From: Rhodocyclaceae bacterium
GTDB lineage: Bacteria; Pseudomonadota; Gammaproteobacteria; Burkholderiales; Rhodocyclaceae
DNA: 64,000 nucleotides
Assembly: GCA_016718525.1 (NCBI GenBank)
Contig: JADKDD010000002.1
Location: forward strand, 1,240,001-1,304,000
Direction: 5' to 3'
Below, one piece after another: positions 51,554-60,612 of the stretch. Position 1 is the stretch's first letter; each line of letters opens with the position of its first letter. Below the pieces are notes generated by a model that saw only the letters and a program-made list of their open reading frames with translations, made no database searches and had not been told where the DNA came from. Position numbers and translations under genes: made by a program.

Positions 51554-51617
51554 CTTAACCTGAGGAACGGTAATTTGATGCCACGGCGAGCCCCGAGCGT
51601 AGCGAGCTGATCAGAAG

Positions 51618-51690
51618 CCTCCCCGTGAGGGGGAGGATGGGAGGGGCGGGCGTTTATACGGCCTTTCGCGTGTTTCATCAACTGGGAGGT
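51618..51690. repeat. GC-rich hairpin and degenerate repeat between livG and livF
   Basis: CCTCCCC (51618-51624) pairs with GGGGAGG (51630-51636). It is followed by TTTCATCA-ACTGGG near 51675, which resembles the right arm of the dispersed repeat with bases missing. It fills most of the livG-livF gap. The hairpin lacks a clear T run on the minus strand. Confidence 0.4.
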
Positions 51691-51710
51691 GGCATTCATG
51701 ACATTGCGCG

Positions 51711-52490
51711 TTAGTGGGTTGCGGTGCCGATGTAGGCTTCGATCACTTTCGGGTTACTGCGGACAACACTTGGGATGTCTTCGGCAATCTTTTGGCCGTA
51801 ATCCAGCACGGCGACACGATCACACAAGCCCATCACCAGTTTCACGTCATGCTCAATCAGTAACACCGTGAGCCCATCGGCACGCAGTCCTTCAATCAGC
51901 ACGCGCAGACTGGCCGTTTCGGTGGCGTTCATACCGGCGGCCGGTTCATCAAGGGCAAGCAGTTTCGGCTCCGTCGCCAGCGCACGGGCAATCTCGAGCC
52001 GGCGTTGATCGCCGTAACTCATTTCTCGCGCCAGGCTGTTGGCATGGGTCGCAACGCCCACATAGTGCAACAATTCCTCGGCGCGACGCCGAATCTCGGC
52101 TTCTTCGGCCCGCTCAGCTTTGGTTCGCAGCATCGCACCGAAGACACCGGCATGGGTTTTGACATGCCTGCCGACCATGACGTTCTCCATCGCCGTCATG
52201 TTGCCGAACAGGCGAATGTTCTGGAACGTACGCGCAATGCCTGCTGCAGCAACAGTATGCGGACTTTCCAGCGTGAGTGGCTTGCCGTCAAAGCTGATCT
52301 CGCCACTGTCACGCTGGTACAGACCAGTGAGGACGTTGAAGAATGTTGTCTTGCCGGCACCATTGGGACCGATCAAACCGTAAATCTCCCCGCGCCGGAT
52401 GGTTAGGCTGACATCTTTTAATGCGTGCACACCACCGAACCGTTTGCCGATTCCGCGTGCATCAAGCAATACGTCGACTTCCTGCGTCAT
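51711..52490 (-). CDS. livG: Branched-chain amino acid ABC transporter ATPase LivG
   Basis: The ATG at 52490 overlaps the livM stop and gives 259 residues. It has Walker A LIGPNGAGKTTFFNVL, the LivG-type segment GIARTFQNIRLFG, signature YGDQRRLEIARALA, and Walker B LLALDEPAAGMNATE. It pairs with LivF on the membrane complex. Confidence 0.94.
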   Translation of the reverse strand: MTQEVDVLLDARGIGKRFGGVHALKDVSLTIRRGEIYGLIGPNGAGKTTFFNVLTGLYQRDSGEISFDGKPLTLESPHTVAAAGIARTFQNIRLFGNMTAMENVMVGRHVKTHAGVFGAMLRTKAERAEEAEIRRRAEELLHYVGVATHANSLAREMSYGDQRRLEIARALATEPKLLALDEPAAGMNATETASLRVLIEGLRADGLTVLLIEHDVKLVMGLCDRVAVLDYGQKIAEDIPSVVRSNPKVIEAYIGTATH

Positions 52491-53563
52491 TTGACGGGTA
52501 CCACAGCCATTTCGCGCCGATGCCGTGATTCTGGCCAAAGTCCCGCCGGGCGATAGCGCATGGTTAGCACCAGCGCCAAACCAAAGATCAACATGCGCAA
52601 AACTTCCGGGTCGATCCACATCTTGCCAAAGATCGCCATCTGCACGGGTTCGACGGTATAACGCAAAATTTCCGGCAAGAATGACAGCAACACGGCGCCG
52701 GCGATTACGCCCCAGATGTTGCCCATGCCCCCAAGCACCACCATGGCGAGAATCATGATCGATTCATTCAGTACAAAACTCTCTGGGCTGACGAAGCCTT
52801 GAATGGCGGCAAACATGCCACCCGACAAACCGCCGAACGATGCGCCCATGGCAAATGCCAACAGCTTGATGTTGCGTGTGTTGATGCCCGACGCCTTGGC
52901 GGCGACCTCATCTTCACGGATTGCTACCCAAGCGCGTCCGATGCGTGAGTCCTTCAAGCGTCCGTTGATCACCACGACAACCATCAGCGCCAGCATCAGA
53001 AAATAGTAGTACTTGATCGGTCCGCTGAATATAAGGCCGCCCAGCAAATCGCTCTTGCCAAAGTCGATCGGGCCAACCTGAAAATTATCAATCTGTGCAA
53101 TACCTTTGGGGCCGTTGGTGATGTTGATCGGATTAGACATATTGTTCATGAAGATTCTCACGATTTCGCCAAAACCGAGCGTGACGATGGCAAGGTAGTC
53201 GCCCCGCAACTTTAGGGTCGGCGCACCGAGCACAGCACCCGCAATGCAGGCGATAAATGCGCCAATCGGCAAAATGATCCAAAACGGCAGATGAATACCA
53301 AAATGAGGCGAGGCGAGCAGCGCATAGACGTAGGCGCCTACGGCAAAAAACGCGACATAGCCCAAATCCAGCAATCCGGCGAACCCGACGACGATGTTCA
53401 GTCCGAGCGACAGCAACACGAACAAAACGGCGAAATTAGTGATCCGCACCCATGCGGTACCAATCAGCGCCAAGGCAAAAGGCAGCGCAATCAAGGCGAT
53501 TGCCAACAGTACCATTGGCAGGACATTGCCTTTAACCGATGGAAATTTCAGATGAGTTCTCAT
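52487..53563 (-). CDS. livM: Branched-chain amino acid ABC transporter permease LivM
   Basis: The 358-residue permease has eight or more membrane segments and LivM features including LSLGLNIVVGFAGLLDLGYVAFF, LRGDYLAIVTLGFGEIVRI and REDEVAAKASGINTRNIKLLAF. It overlaps livH and livG by four bases each. Confidence 0.94.
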   Translation of the reverse strand: MRTHLKFPSVKGNVLPMVLLAIALIALPFALALIGTAWVRITNFAVLFVLLSLGLNIVVGFAGLLDLGYVAFFAVGAYVYALLASPHFGIHLPFWIILPIGAFIACIAGAVLGAPTLKLRGDYLAIVTLGFGEIVRIFMNNMSNPINITNGPKGIAQIDNFQVGPIDFGKSDLLGGLIFSGPIKYYYFLMLALMVVVVINGRLKDSRIGRAWVAIREDEVAAKASGINTRNIKLLAFAMGASFGGLSGGMFAAIQGFVSPESFVLNESIMILAMVVLGGMGNIWGVIAGAVLLSFLPEILRYTVEPVQMAIFGKMWIDPEVLRMLIFGLALVLTMRYRPAGLWPESRHRREMAVVPVK

Positions 53564-54546
53564 GCGCGCTCCGATACACGTTCGCCGAGCAAACCGGATG
53601 GTCTGAACACCAGCACCAGAATCAACATTAGAAACGCAAATACATCCTGATAGTTGCTACCGAAAAGCACGTAGTTGCCACCGTCTTTGCACTGCTCAAC
53701 CAGCATGGCGTTGGTCAATGACCAGCGGCACAAATCACTAATTTCACCGATGTAGCCGGAACCCATGGCTTCGACCAAACCCAGCAATATGCCACCAAGC
53801 ACTGCGCCAGCCAGATTGCCGATGCCACCCAGTACAGCTGCCGAAAAAGCCTTGAGACCGAGGGTGAAACCCATGGTGTAGTGAATGATGCCGTAGTACG
53901 AGCCATACATCACTCCGGCGACGGCGCCAAGAGCGGCACCGATGACGAAGGTGGCGGCTATTACCTGGTTGGCGTTGACCCCCATCAGGGCGGCGATACG
54001 CACATCTTCGGCAGTGGCACGCATCGCTATCCCAAATCGCGTGCGGTAAACGAACCACGTCAACGAGGCCATCATGGCGAAGGACAACAGAATGATCGCG
54101 ATCTGTACCGCGCTGATGGTTGCTTCGCCAATATGGAATACGGGATTTTCAATGATTTGCGGGAAGGCCTTGGGATTGCGACCCCAAACCATCAGAGCAA
54201 GATGGGCCAGGATGATCGACATGCCGATGGCAGTAATCAGTGGTGCGAGACGCGGGGCGTGGCGCAAGGGGCGATAGGCAACCCGCTCAAGCAAATAGCC
54301 GATCACCATACAAACGGGAATTGCGGCGAGCACTGCTGTCACCAGAATCAAGGGCGCCGGGAGCGAACCGCCTGCCAGAGCAACGATGACCGTAAAGGCG
54401 ACCATAGCACCAATCATGACGACCTCGCCATGAGCAAAGTTGATTAGCTGTATCACCCCGTAGACCATGGTGTAACCGAGGGCGACTACGGCGTAAACAC
54501 TGCCCGTGGTCAAACCATTAATTATTTGTTGGAGAAAAATATCCAT
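53560..54546 (-). CDS. livH: Branched-chain amino acid ABC transporter permease LivH
   Basis: The 328-residue permease begins FLQQIINGLTTGSVYAVVALG and has the LivH segment VIQLINFAHGEVVMIGAMVA. RATAEDVRIAALMGVNANQVI is the coupling loop. It is the first gene of livHMGF, 89 bases downstream of livJ and beyond that gene's terminator. Confidence 0.94.
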   Translation of the reverse strand: MDIFLQQIINGLTTGSVYAVVALGYTMVYGVIQLINFAHGEVVMIGAMVAFTVIVALAGGSLPAPLILVTAVLAAIPVCMVIGYLLERVAYRPLRHAPRLAPLITAIGMSIILAHLALMVWGRNPKAFPQIIENPVFHIGEATISAVQIAIILLSFAMMASLTWFVYRTRFGIAMRATAEDVRIAALMGVNANQVIAATFVIGAALGAVAGVMYGSYYGIIHYTMGFTLGLKAFSAAVLGGIGNLAGAVLGGILLGLVEAMGSGYIGEISDLCRWSLTNAMLVEQCKDGGNYVLFGSNYQDVFAFLMLILVLVFRPSGLLGERVSERA

Positions 54547-54576
54547 TCGGAGTGATTTTCGCTCTCTCTAATAAAC

Positions 54577-54611
54577 CAAAAAAAGGGGAAGCCGCAGTGA
54601 GCGACTTCCCC
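54577..54611 (-). terminator. Intrinsic terminator after livJ
   Basis: On the minus strand GGGGAAGTCGC pairs with GCGGCTTCCCC (11 bp, one G-T pair) around a 5-base loop and is followed by seven T. livJ can therefore be made in excess of livHMGF. Confidence 0.85.
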
Positions 54612-54635
54612 GATTTACTCAGCCAATTTGTTGAC

Positions 54636-55949
54636 TTATGGCTTGGCAGCAGGAGCAGGTGCGGCGGCAGGTGCTGCTGCGGGTGCGGCGGCAGGTGCTG
54701 CTGCGGGTGCCGCTGCAGGGGCTGCAGGTTTCGCACCCATGGCGACGTACTCGTCAAGCGTCATCGACTTGCCACTCTTGATGATCGAGACTGGCGTGAT
54801 CTTGCCATCCTTCAAGGTGAAAATCGTCATTTCAGCGTCTTTGCGATCACCCTTGGCGTCAAACTGAATGTTGCCGCTGGCGCCATTGAAATCGCTGGCA
54901 GCGAGCACCGGCAGGTACTTCGCCGGATCAGCCGAGCCAGCCTTGGTCATTGCCGCGATCAGCAGCTTGGCAGCGTCATAGGTGAATGGCGAGTAGAGGA
55001 TTGGATCAACTTTGTAGGCAGCCTTGTAGCTGTCAAGGAATGCCTTGCCGGTGGCCGCAACCGGAATACCCGCTTGCGAACAGATCAGACCTTCAGCAGC
55101 TGCACCAGCCAACTCAGCCATACCTGGCTTGTCGGTACAGGCACCATCGCCAAAAGCGAACACTGCATTGATTCCCAGCTCACGAGCTTGCTTGAGCAAT
55201 GGGCCGCCGGTAGCGTCCATACCACCGTAGAACACGGCATCAGGTTTTTTGCCCTTGACCTTGGTTAGCACGGCTTTCCAGTCAACCGTCTTGTCAGTGC
55301 CTTTTTCGCGTGGCAGAACCTTGATGCCGGCTGCCTTCAGGGTTTTCTCGACTTCGTTGGCGAGGCCTTCGCCGTAGGCGGTGGCATCATCAATGACGGC
55401 AACCGTCTTTGGCTTGTTCTGGCTTGCCAGGTAGCTGGCGATCGCGGGACCTTGCTGGTCGTCATGACCGACCACACGGAATGTCACTTTCAGGCCGCGC
55501 TCGGTCAGCGTCGGGTTGGTGGCCGAACCGGAAATCACCGGGATACCTGCGGCTTCGTAAATTACCGATGCCGGGATGGTGGTGCCCGAATTCAGGTGAC
55601 CAACGATACCAGCGACTTTCGCATCAACCAATTTCTGGGCGACAGTGTTACCAACCTTAGGATCGCCTTGGTCATCTTCAGCAACCAATTCAAACTTAAC
55701 TTTCTGGCCGCCAATCGTGGTGCCAGCAGCATTTGCTTCGTCGATCGCCAGGCGAGCTCCATTTTCGTTGTCTTTGCCGAGGTGAGCGATACCGCCAGTC
55801 AATGGTCCAACGTGGCCGATTTTGACAACGGTCACGGGTGGCGCAGCGGGCGCAGCAGCAGGTGCAGGGGCTTCTTCCTTCTTGCCACAGCCAATAACGG
55901 CGATTGCGGCAGCGACGGAAAGCGATAGGGCTTTCATCTGAAAATTCAT
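54636..55949 (-). CDS. livJ: Branched-chain amino acid substrate-binding lipoprotein LivJ/LivK-like
   Basis: The ATG at 55949 gives 437 residues. A lipobox VIGC places the lipidated cysteine at about residue 21, so it is membrane-anchored rather than free. The type I binding-protein fold follows, with VVKIGHVGPLTGGIAHLGKDNENG and SGSATNPTLTERG. The C-terminus ends in an Ala/Pro repeat tail (about 30 residues), partly encoded by two identical 24-bp units at 54661-54708. A 160-base gap upstream holds a repeat copy. Confidence 0.9.
   Translation of the reverse strand: MNFQMKALSLSVAAAIAVIGCGKKEEAPAPAAAPAAPPVTVVKIGHVGPLTGGIAHLGKDNENGARLAIDEANAAGTTIGGQKVKFELVAEDDQGDPKVGNTVAQKLVDAKVAGIVGHLNSGTTIPASVIYEAAGIPVISGSATNPTLTERGLKVTFRVVGHDDQQGPAIASYLASQNKPKTVAVIDDATAYGEGLANEVEKTLKAAGIKVLPREKGTDKTVDWKAVLTKVKGKKPDAVFYGGMDATGGPLLKQARELGINAVFAFGDGACTDKPGMAELAGAAAEGLICSQAGIPVAATGKAFLDSYKAAYKVDPILYSPFTYDAAKLLIAAMTKAGSADPAKYLPVLAASDFNGASGNIQFDAKGDRKDAEMTIFTLKDGKITPVSIIKSGKSMTLDEYVAMGAKPAAPAAAPAAAPAAAPAAAPAAAPAPAAKP
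54661..54708 (-). repeat. Tandem 24-bp repeat in the livJ tail
   Basis: Two identical 24-base units, starting GCGGCGGCAGG on the plus strand, encode Ala-Pro-rich sequence at the C-terminus of the binding protein. Diverged units continue on both sides. Confidence 0.85.
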
Positions 55950-56101
55950 ATGAGGAGACTCCGTAAAAATTAGAGAAAAGGTCTGCAGGACCAAACGCGC
56001 AAGGAATGCTACGTTACGGGATTGTGACAAGCTAATGCCTTGTCTGTCAATGATTGTTTTGTGTGAAGGACTTGCGTCCGAAAACACAGTGTTGCAACCT
56101 A

Positions 56102-56129
56102 CAACGGCGTGTCGCGGGCACCAACTGAC
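56102..56129 (+). repeat. Short intergenic dispersed repeat copy
   Basis: CAACGGCGTGTC then GCGGGCACCAACTGAC, 28 bases, between the livJ start and the cusA stop. The remaining 190-base gap shows no gene or clear terminator. Confidence 0.75.
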
Positions 56130-56139
56130 AAATCTGCGT

Positions 56140-59100
56140 TTATGTGACGAATTTCAACCGCCGGCCCTTGATCAGTGCATAAAGTGCGGGTATCACCGCC
56201 AACGTGAGCACAGTTGATGAAATCATGCCACCGATCATCGGTGCTGCGATCCGACTCATGACCTCCGAGCCGGTCCCGGTTCCCCACATGATCGGCAACA
56301 GACCGGCCATGATCGCCACCACCGTCATCATCTTAGGCCTCACCCGCCCAACCGCGCCGTCCATGACGGCCTGATAAAGATCGTCGGCACCCGGTTCACA
56401 CTCATTCGCGCGGCACTTTGTCTTGACCGCTTCCCAAGCATGGTCGAGGTAGATCAGCATGATCACCCCGGTTTCAGCAGCGACGCCGGCCAGCGCGATA
56501 AAGCCGACCGCTACCGCCACCGACAGGTTGTAGTTGAGCAACCACATTAACCATACTCCCCCAACCAGCGCGAAGGGAACCGAGAGCATCACGATCAGGG
56601 TCTCAGTCAGTCGTTTGAAGTTCAGGTAAAGCAACAAGAAAATCGACAACAGCGTGACGGGGATCACAATTTTCATTTTCTCGACTGCTCGCTCCATGTA
56701 TTCGAACTGCCCGCTCCAGGTCACGTAGTAGCCGGGTGGAAACATGATCTTCGCTGCCACGGCTTGTTTCGCATCGGCGACATAGCCACCGATATCGCGG
56801 TCGCGGATGTCGACGAAGATGTAGGCCGAGAGCAGGGCATTCTCGGTGCGTATGCCCGGCGTGCCCTTGGCGATCTCGACATTTGCCAATTGACCCAAGG
56901 GAATCATCGCGCCGCTCATGGTCGGGACCAGCACTTCGCGCGAGATCTGCTGAGGATCGGAACGCAATTCGCGCGGGTAGCGGACGGTAACGCCAAAGCG
57001 CTCCCGCCCCTCAACGGTGGTGGTCACCATCTCACCGCCGAGTGCCGTGCCGATCACATCCTGCAGGTCGCCAACGGATAAGCCGTAGCGCGCCAACTGT
57101 TCGCGGTCCGGAGTAATGTTGAGATAGAAGCCACCGGTGATACGCTCGGCGAAGGCACTGGTAGTGCCGGGGACGGTTTTCACTACCGCCTCGATTTCCT
57201 TCGCCAGCTTTTCCATCTCGCCCAGATCCTTGCCAAAAACCTTGATCCCGATCGGTGTGCGGATGCCCGTGGACAACATATCGATTCGCGCCTTGATCGG
57301 CATGGTCCAGGAATTCGCCACGCCAGGAAATTGCAGGGCTGTGTCGAGTTCGGCAATCAGTTTGTCGGTGGTCATGCCGGGTCGCCATTCGGATTCCGGC
57401 TTGAGGTTGATGACAGTTTCGAACATTTCTGTCGGTGCCGGATCGGTCGCGGTATTGGCGCGGCCGGCTTTGCCGTAGACGGAGGCAACCTCGGGGAAGC
57501 GCTTGATGATTTTGTTCTGCGTTTGCAATAACTCGGCTGCCTTGGTGATCGACATGCCAGGCAACGAGGTCGGCATATAGAACAAAGTTCCTTCGTTGAG
57601 CGTCGGCATGAATTCCGAGCCTAGCTTTGATGCTGGATAGGCGGAAATACCGAGCACGACCATGGCGATAAGGATGGTCATTTTCTTCCACCGCATGACG
57701 CCGGCGATCATCGGGCGGTACGCCCAGATCAAAAAGCGATTCACCGGGTTTTTGGTTTCCGGCATGATTTTGCCGCGAATGAACAACATCATTAGCACCG
57801 GCACCAGAGTGACCGAAAGCATCGCCGCGCCGGCCATGGCAAAAGTCTTGGTGTAGGCCAGCGGCGAGAACAGTCGCCCTTCCTGACCTTCCAAACTAAA
57901 TACGGGCAGAAATGAAACGGTGATGATCAAGAGCGAAAAGAATAGCGCCGGACCGACTTCCTTGCACGCCGCAATCATCGCTTCGAGGCGGTCACTGCTC
58001 GAATGCCCCTCAGGTAGATGCTCCAGGTGTTTATGGGCGTTTTCAATCATCACAATGGCGGCATCAATCATCGCGCCGATGGCAATCGCGATTCCCCCCA
58101 GGCTCATGAGGTTGGAATTCATCCCCAACGCGCGCATGGCGATAAAGGCAATCAGGATGCCAACCGGCAACATCAGGATCGCAACCAATGCGCTGCGCAC
58201 GTGGAGCAGAAACACCACGCAGACCAAGGCGACGATGATCGACTCTTCCAATAGCGTCCGCTTCAGATTCTCTATCGCGCGATAAATTAGCTCTGAACGG
58301 TCGTACACCGTTTGCACGCTCACCCCTTCCGGCAGTCCGGGGCCGATCTCGGCAATCTTGGCCTTGATGTTCTGAATCACTTCCAGCGCATTCTGGCCGT
58401 AGCGCGCCATAACGATACCGGACACCACTTCGCCCTCGCCGTTGAGCTCGGTCAGGCCGCGCCGCTCGTCCGGTGCCAGTTCGACGCGAGCAATATCTCG
58501 TATCAACACTGGCGTGCCCTTTTCACTTTTTACGACCAGCATTTCGATGTCGCTACGGCCGCGCAAATAGCCCTTGCCGCGCACCATGTACTCGGTCTCG
58601 GCCATCTCGACAACACGGCCACCCACATCGCGGTTGGAGTCACGAATCACTTGGGCAACCTTCATCAGCGGGATGCCATAGGCGCGCAACTTCACCGGGT
58701 CGACGGTGACCTGATAGGTTTGGACAAAGCCGCCAATCGAAGCAACTTCGGCCACGCCATGTGCCTTGGCGAGCTGGTAGCGAACGTACCAATCCTGAAC
58801 GGTGCGCAACTCGGCCAGCGTTTTGTCTCTGGCCAGGAGCGCATATTGATAAACCCAGCCAACGCCGGTCGCATCCGGACCGATCTGTGGCGTTACGCCC
58901 TTGGGCATCCGCCCGGAGGCAAAATTGAGATATTCGAGGACTCGCGAACGGGCCCAATATATGTCCGTGTTGTCCTCAAAAATAATGTAGACAAAGGACG
59001 CACCGAAGAACGAGAACCCGCGTACCACCTTGGATTTCGGTACCGACAGCATGGCGGTGGTCAGTGGGTAAGTGACTTGATCCTCGACGACTTGTGGCGA

Positions 59101-59268
59101 TTGTCCGGGGTATTCGGTGTAAAGGATGACTTGCACATCCGACAGATCGGGCAGGGCGTCGATTGGTGTTCTGAGGACCGCGAAAATTCCCCAAAGAGTA
59201 ATGAAAAGTGTGGCGAGCAAGACGAGGAAGCGATTTCTCGCTGACCAGTCGATGATGTGGCTGAGCAT
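56140..59268 (-). CDS. cusA: Copper/silver RND efflux pump CusA
   Basis: The 1042-residue HME-type RND transporter exports Cu(I)/Ag(I) through the envelope using the proton gradient. It has twelve membrane helices and two periplasmic loops. Methionine-rich periplasmic sequence (FYMPTSLPGMSITKAAELL and SWTMPIKARIDMLSTGI) supplies likely metal-binding methionines. VAAETGVIMLIYLDHAWEA is typical of CusA. It follows cusB after 15 bases. Confidence 0.93.
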   Translation of the reverse strand: MLSHIIDWSARNRFLVLLATLFITLWGIFAVLRTPIDALPDLSDVQVILYTEYPGQSPQVVEDQVTYPLTTAMLSVPKSKVVRGFSFFGASFVYIIFEDNTDIYWARSRVLEYLNFASGRMPKGVTPQIGPDATGVGWVYQYALLARDKTLAELRTVQDWYVRYQLAKAHGVAEVASIGGFVQTYQVTVDPVKLRAYGIPLMKVAQVIRDSNRDVGGRVVEMAETEYMVRGKGYLRGRSDIEMLVVKSEKGTPVLIRDIARVELAPDERRGLTELNGEGEVVSGIVMARYGQNALEVIQNIKAKIAEIGPGLPEGVSVQTVYDRSELIYRAIENLKRTLLEESIIVALVCVVFLLHVRSALVAILMLPVGILIAFIAMRALGMNSNLMSLGGIAIAIGAMIDAAIVMIENAHKHLEHLPEGHSSSDRLEAMIAACKEVGPALFFSLLIITVSFLPVFSLEGQEGRLFSPLAYTKTFAMAGAAMLSVTLVPVLMMLFIRGKIMPETKNPVNRFLIWAYRPMIAGVMRWKKMTILIAMVVLGISAYPASKLGSEFMPTLNEGTLFYMPTSLPGMSITKAAELLQTQNKIIKRFPEVASVYGKAGRANTATDPAPTEMFETVINLKPESEWRPGMTTDKLIAELDTALQFPGVANSWTMPIKARIDMLSTGIRTPIGIKVFGKDLGEMEKLAKEIEAVVKTVPGTTSAFAERITGGFYLNITPDREQLARYGLSVGDLQDVIGTALGGEMVTTTVEGRERFGVTVRYPRELRSDPQQISREVLVPTMSGAMIPLGQLANVEIAKGTPGIRTENALLSAYIFVDIRDRDIGGYVADAKQAVAAKIMFPPGYYVTWSGQFEYMERAVEKMKIVIPVTLLSIFLLLYLNFKRLTETLIVMLSVPFALVGGVWLMWLLNYNLSVAVAVGFIALAGVAAETGVIMLIYLDHAWEAVKTKCRANECEPGADDLYQAVMDGAVGRVRPKMMTVVAIMAGLLPIMWGTGTGSEVMSRIAAPMIGGMISSTVLTLAVIPALYALIKGRRLKFVT

Positions 59269-59283
59269 GGGGCGTTCTCCGCG

Positions 59284-60612
59284 TCAGTGTCCGCTGTGCG
59301 CAGTAGGCATCGCTGCGGCATCGGGCTGAGTTTTCGCGGGTTGGCCAAAGCCGCCAATCGCAGCGCGCAAATTGCTTTCGGCGTCGATCAGGAAGTTGGC
59401 CGAAACCACCACTGCTTCACCTTCCTTCACCCCTTGAGTTACCGCGATGTAACTATCCGACCGCGCACCGAGGGTGACCTCGCGTGGCTCGAAGCGACCT
59501 TCACCAAGCTGCACCAGCACAATGCGGCGGGTGCCACTGTCGATCACCGCCGAAGTTGGCACGGTGACGACTTTGGTACTTGGGCCGACCGACAGTTCAA
59601 GTTCGGCAAACATACCTGGCTTGAGCAGTTGTCCCGGATTAGCCAGTTCCACCCGAACCGGGATTGTCCGCGTCTCGGCTTTCAGCACTGGATAGACATA
59701 GCTGATGGTTCCTTTGAACAACTTGTCCGGGTAGGCGTTGATCTTGACCGTGGCGCCAGCGCCGACCTTGACCAGTCCGATGTCCTGCTCAAACACATCC
59801 GCAACGACCCACACTGCCGACAAATCGGCGATCTGGTAGAGCGCTTCGCCCGGCATAAAGCGCATGCCTTGCAATGCCTTTTTCTCCGTCACGATCCCGT
59901 TCACCGGCGAGCGGAAGGTCAAGGTACGTTTGGATTCCCCAGTCTCACCAAGCGTCTTGATTTGCCCTTCGGACACATCCCAGTTTCTGAGGCGCAGCAG
60001 ACTCGAATCAGCCAACTGCTGCATTCCAGAGCGGGCCTCACTGTCGGCATCTCCGCCCGCATTCCTGAGTGAGCGCACCCCTTGCATCGCGATCTGGTAT
60101 TCGTGCTGAGCAGAGATCAGCTCGGGGCTGTAGACCTCAAACAATGGTTGACCCTTGGCCACTGCCTGGCCGGTCGCGTTGATGTGCAGGCGCTCGATAT
60201 AGCCTTCAAACTTGGGTGAGATCGCGTACGTGCGGCGCTCATCCGGCTCGATACGCCCTGCGGCGCGAACAGTCCGGTCGAGCGAGCGCAAGCCGGCAAG
60301 CTCGGTACGCACACCAAGCTTTTGCACTTTTTCTGTGCTGATCTTGATCTGGTTCGTGGCAGTCGGTGCTTCGTCTTTTTCGTTGTCGAACACCGCGATA
60401 TAGTCCATCCCCATCGAGTCCTTTTTGGGCACCGGGGAGGTATCGGCGAGACCCATGGGATTGCGATAAAACAAGATCTTCTTCGCCGGTTCAGGACTCT
60501 CCGCGGTTGCCACTGGCGCAACTGACAGGTGAGAACGTTGGCCACCCCAGTAACCGAGACCACCAGCAATGCCAATAGCGGTTACGACCGCCATTATGGC
60601 TTTCGAATTCAT
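59284..60612 (-). CDS. cusB: Copper/silver efflux periplasmic adaptor CusB
   Basis: The 442-residue membrane-fusion protein has an N-terminal anchor, then the heavy-metal motif FYRNPMGLADTSPVPKKDSMG with metal-binding methionines. The hairpin, lipoyl and beta-barrel domains follow. A C-terminal histidine (TAHSGH) ends the protein. Its ATG overlaps the cusC stop by four bases. Confidence 0.92.
   Translation of the reverse strand: MNSKAIMAVVTAIGIAGGLGYWGGQRSHLSVAPVATAESPEPAKKILFYRNPMGLADTSPVPKKDSMGMDYIAVFDNEKDEAPTATNQIKISTEKVQKLGVRTELAGLRSLDRTVRAAGRIEPDERRTYAISPKFEGYIERLHINATGQAVAKGQPLFEVYSPELISAQHEYQIAMQGVRSLRNAGGDADSEARSGMQQLADSSLLRLRNWDVSEGQIKTLGETGESKRTLTFRSPVNGIVTEKKALQGMRFMPGEALYQIADLSAVWVVADVFEQDIGLVKVGAGATVKINAYPDKLFKGTISYVYPVLKAETRTIPVRVELANPGQLLKPGMFAELELSVGPSTKVVTVPTSAVIDSGTRRIVLVQLGEGRFEPREVTLGARSDSYIAVTQGVKEGEAVVVSANFLIDAESNLRAAIGGFGQPAKTQPDAAAMPTAHSGH

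Noticed and set aside
58312..59244. Plus-strand open frame of 310 codons
   Set aside because: It is a shadow of cusA on the opposite strand with no ribosome site or family pattern.
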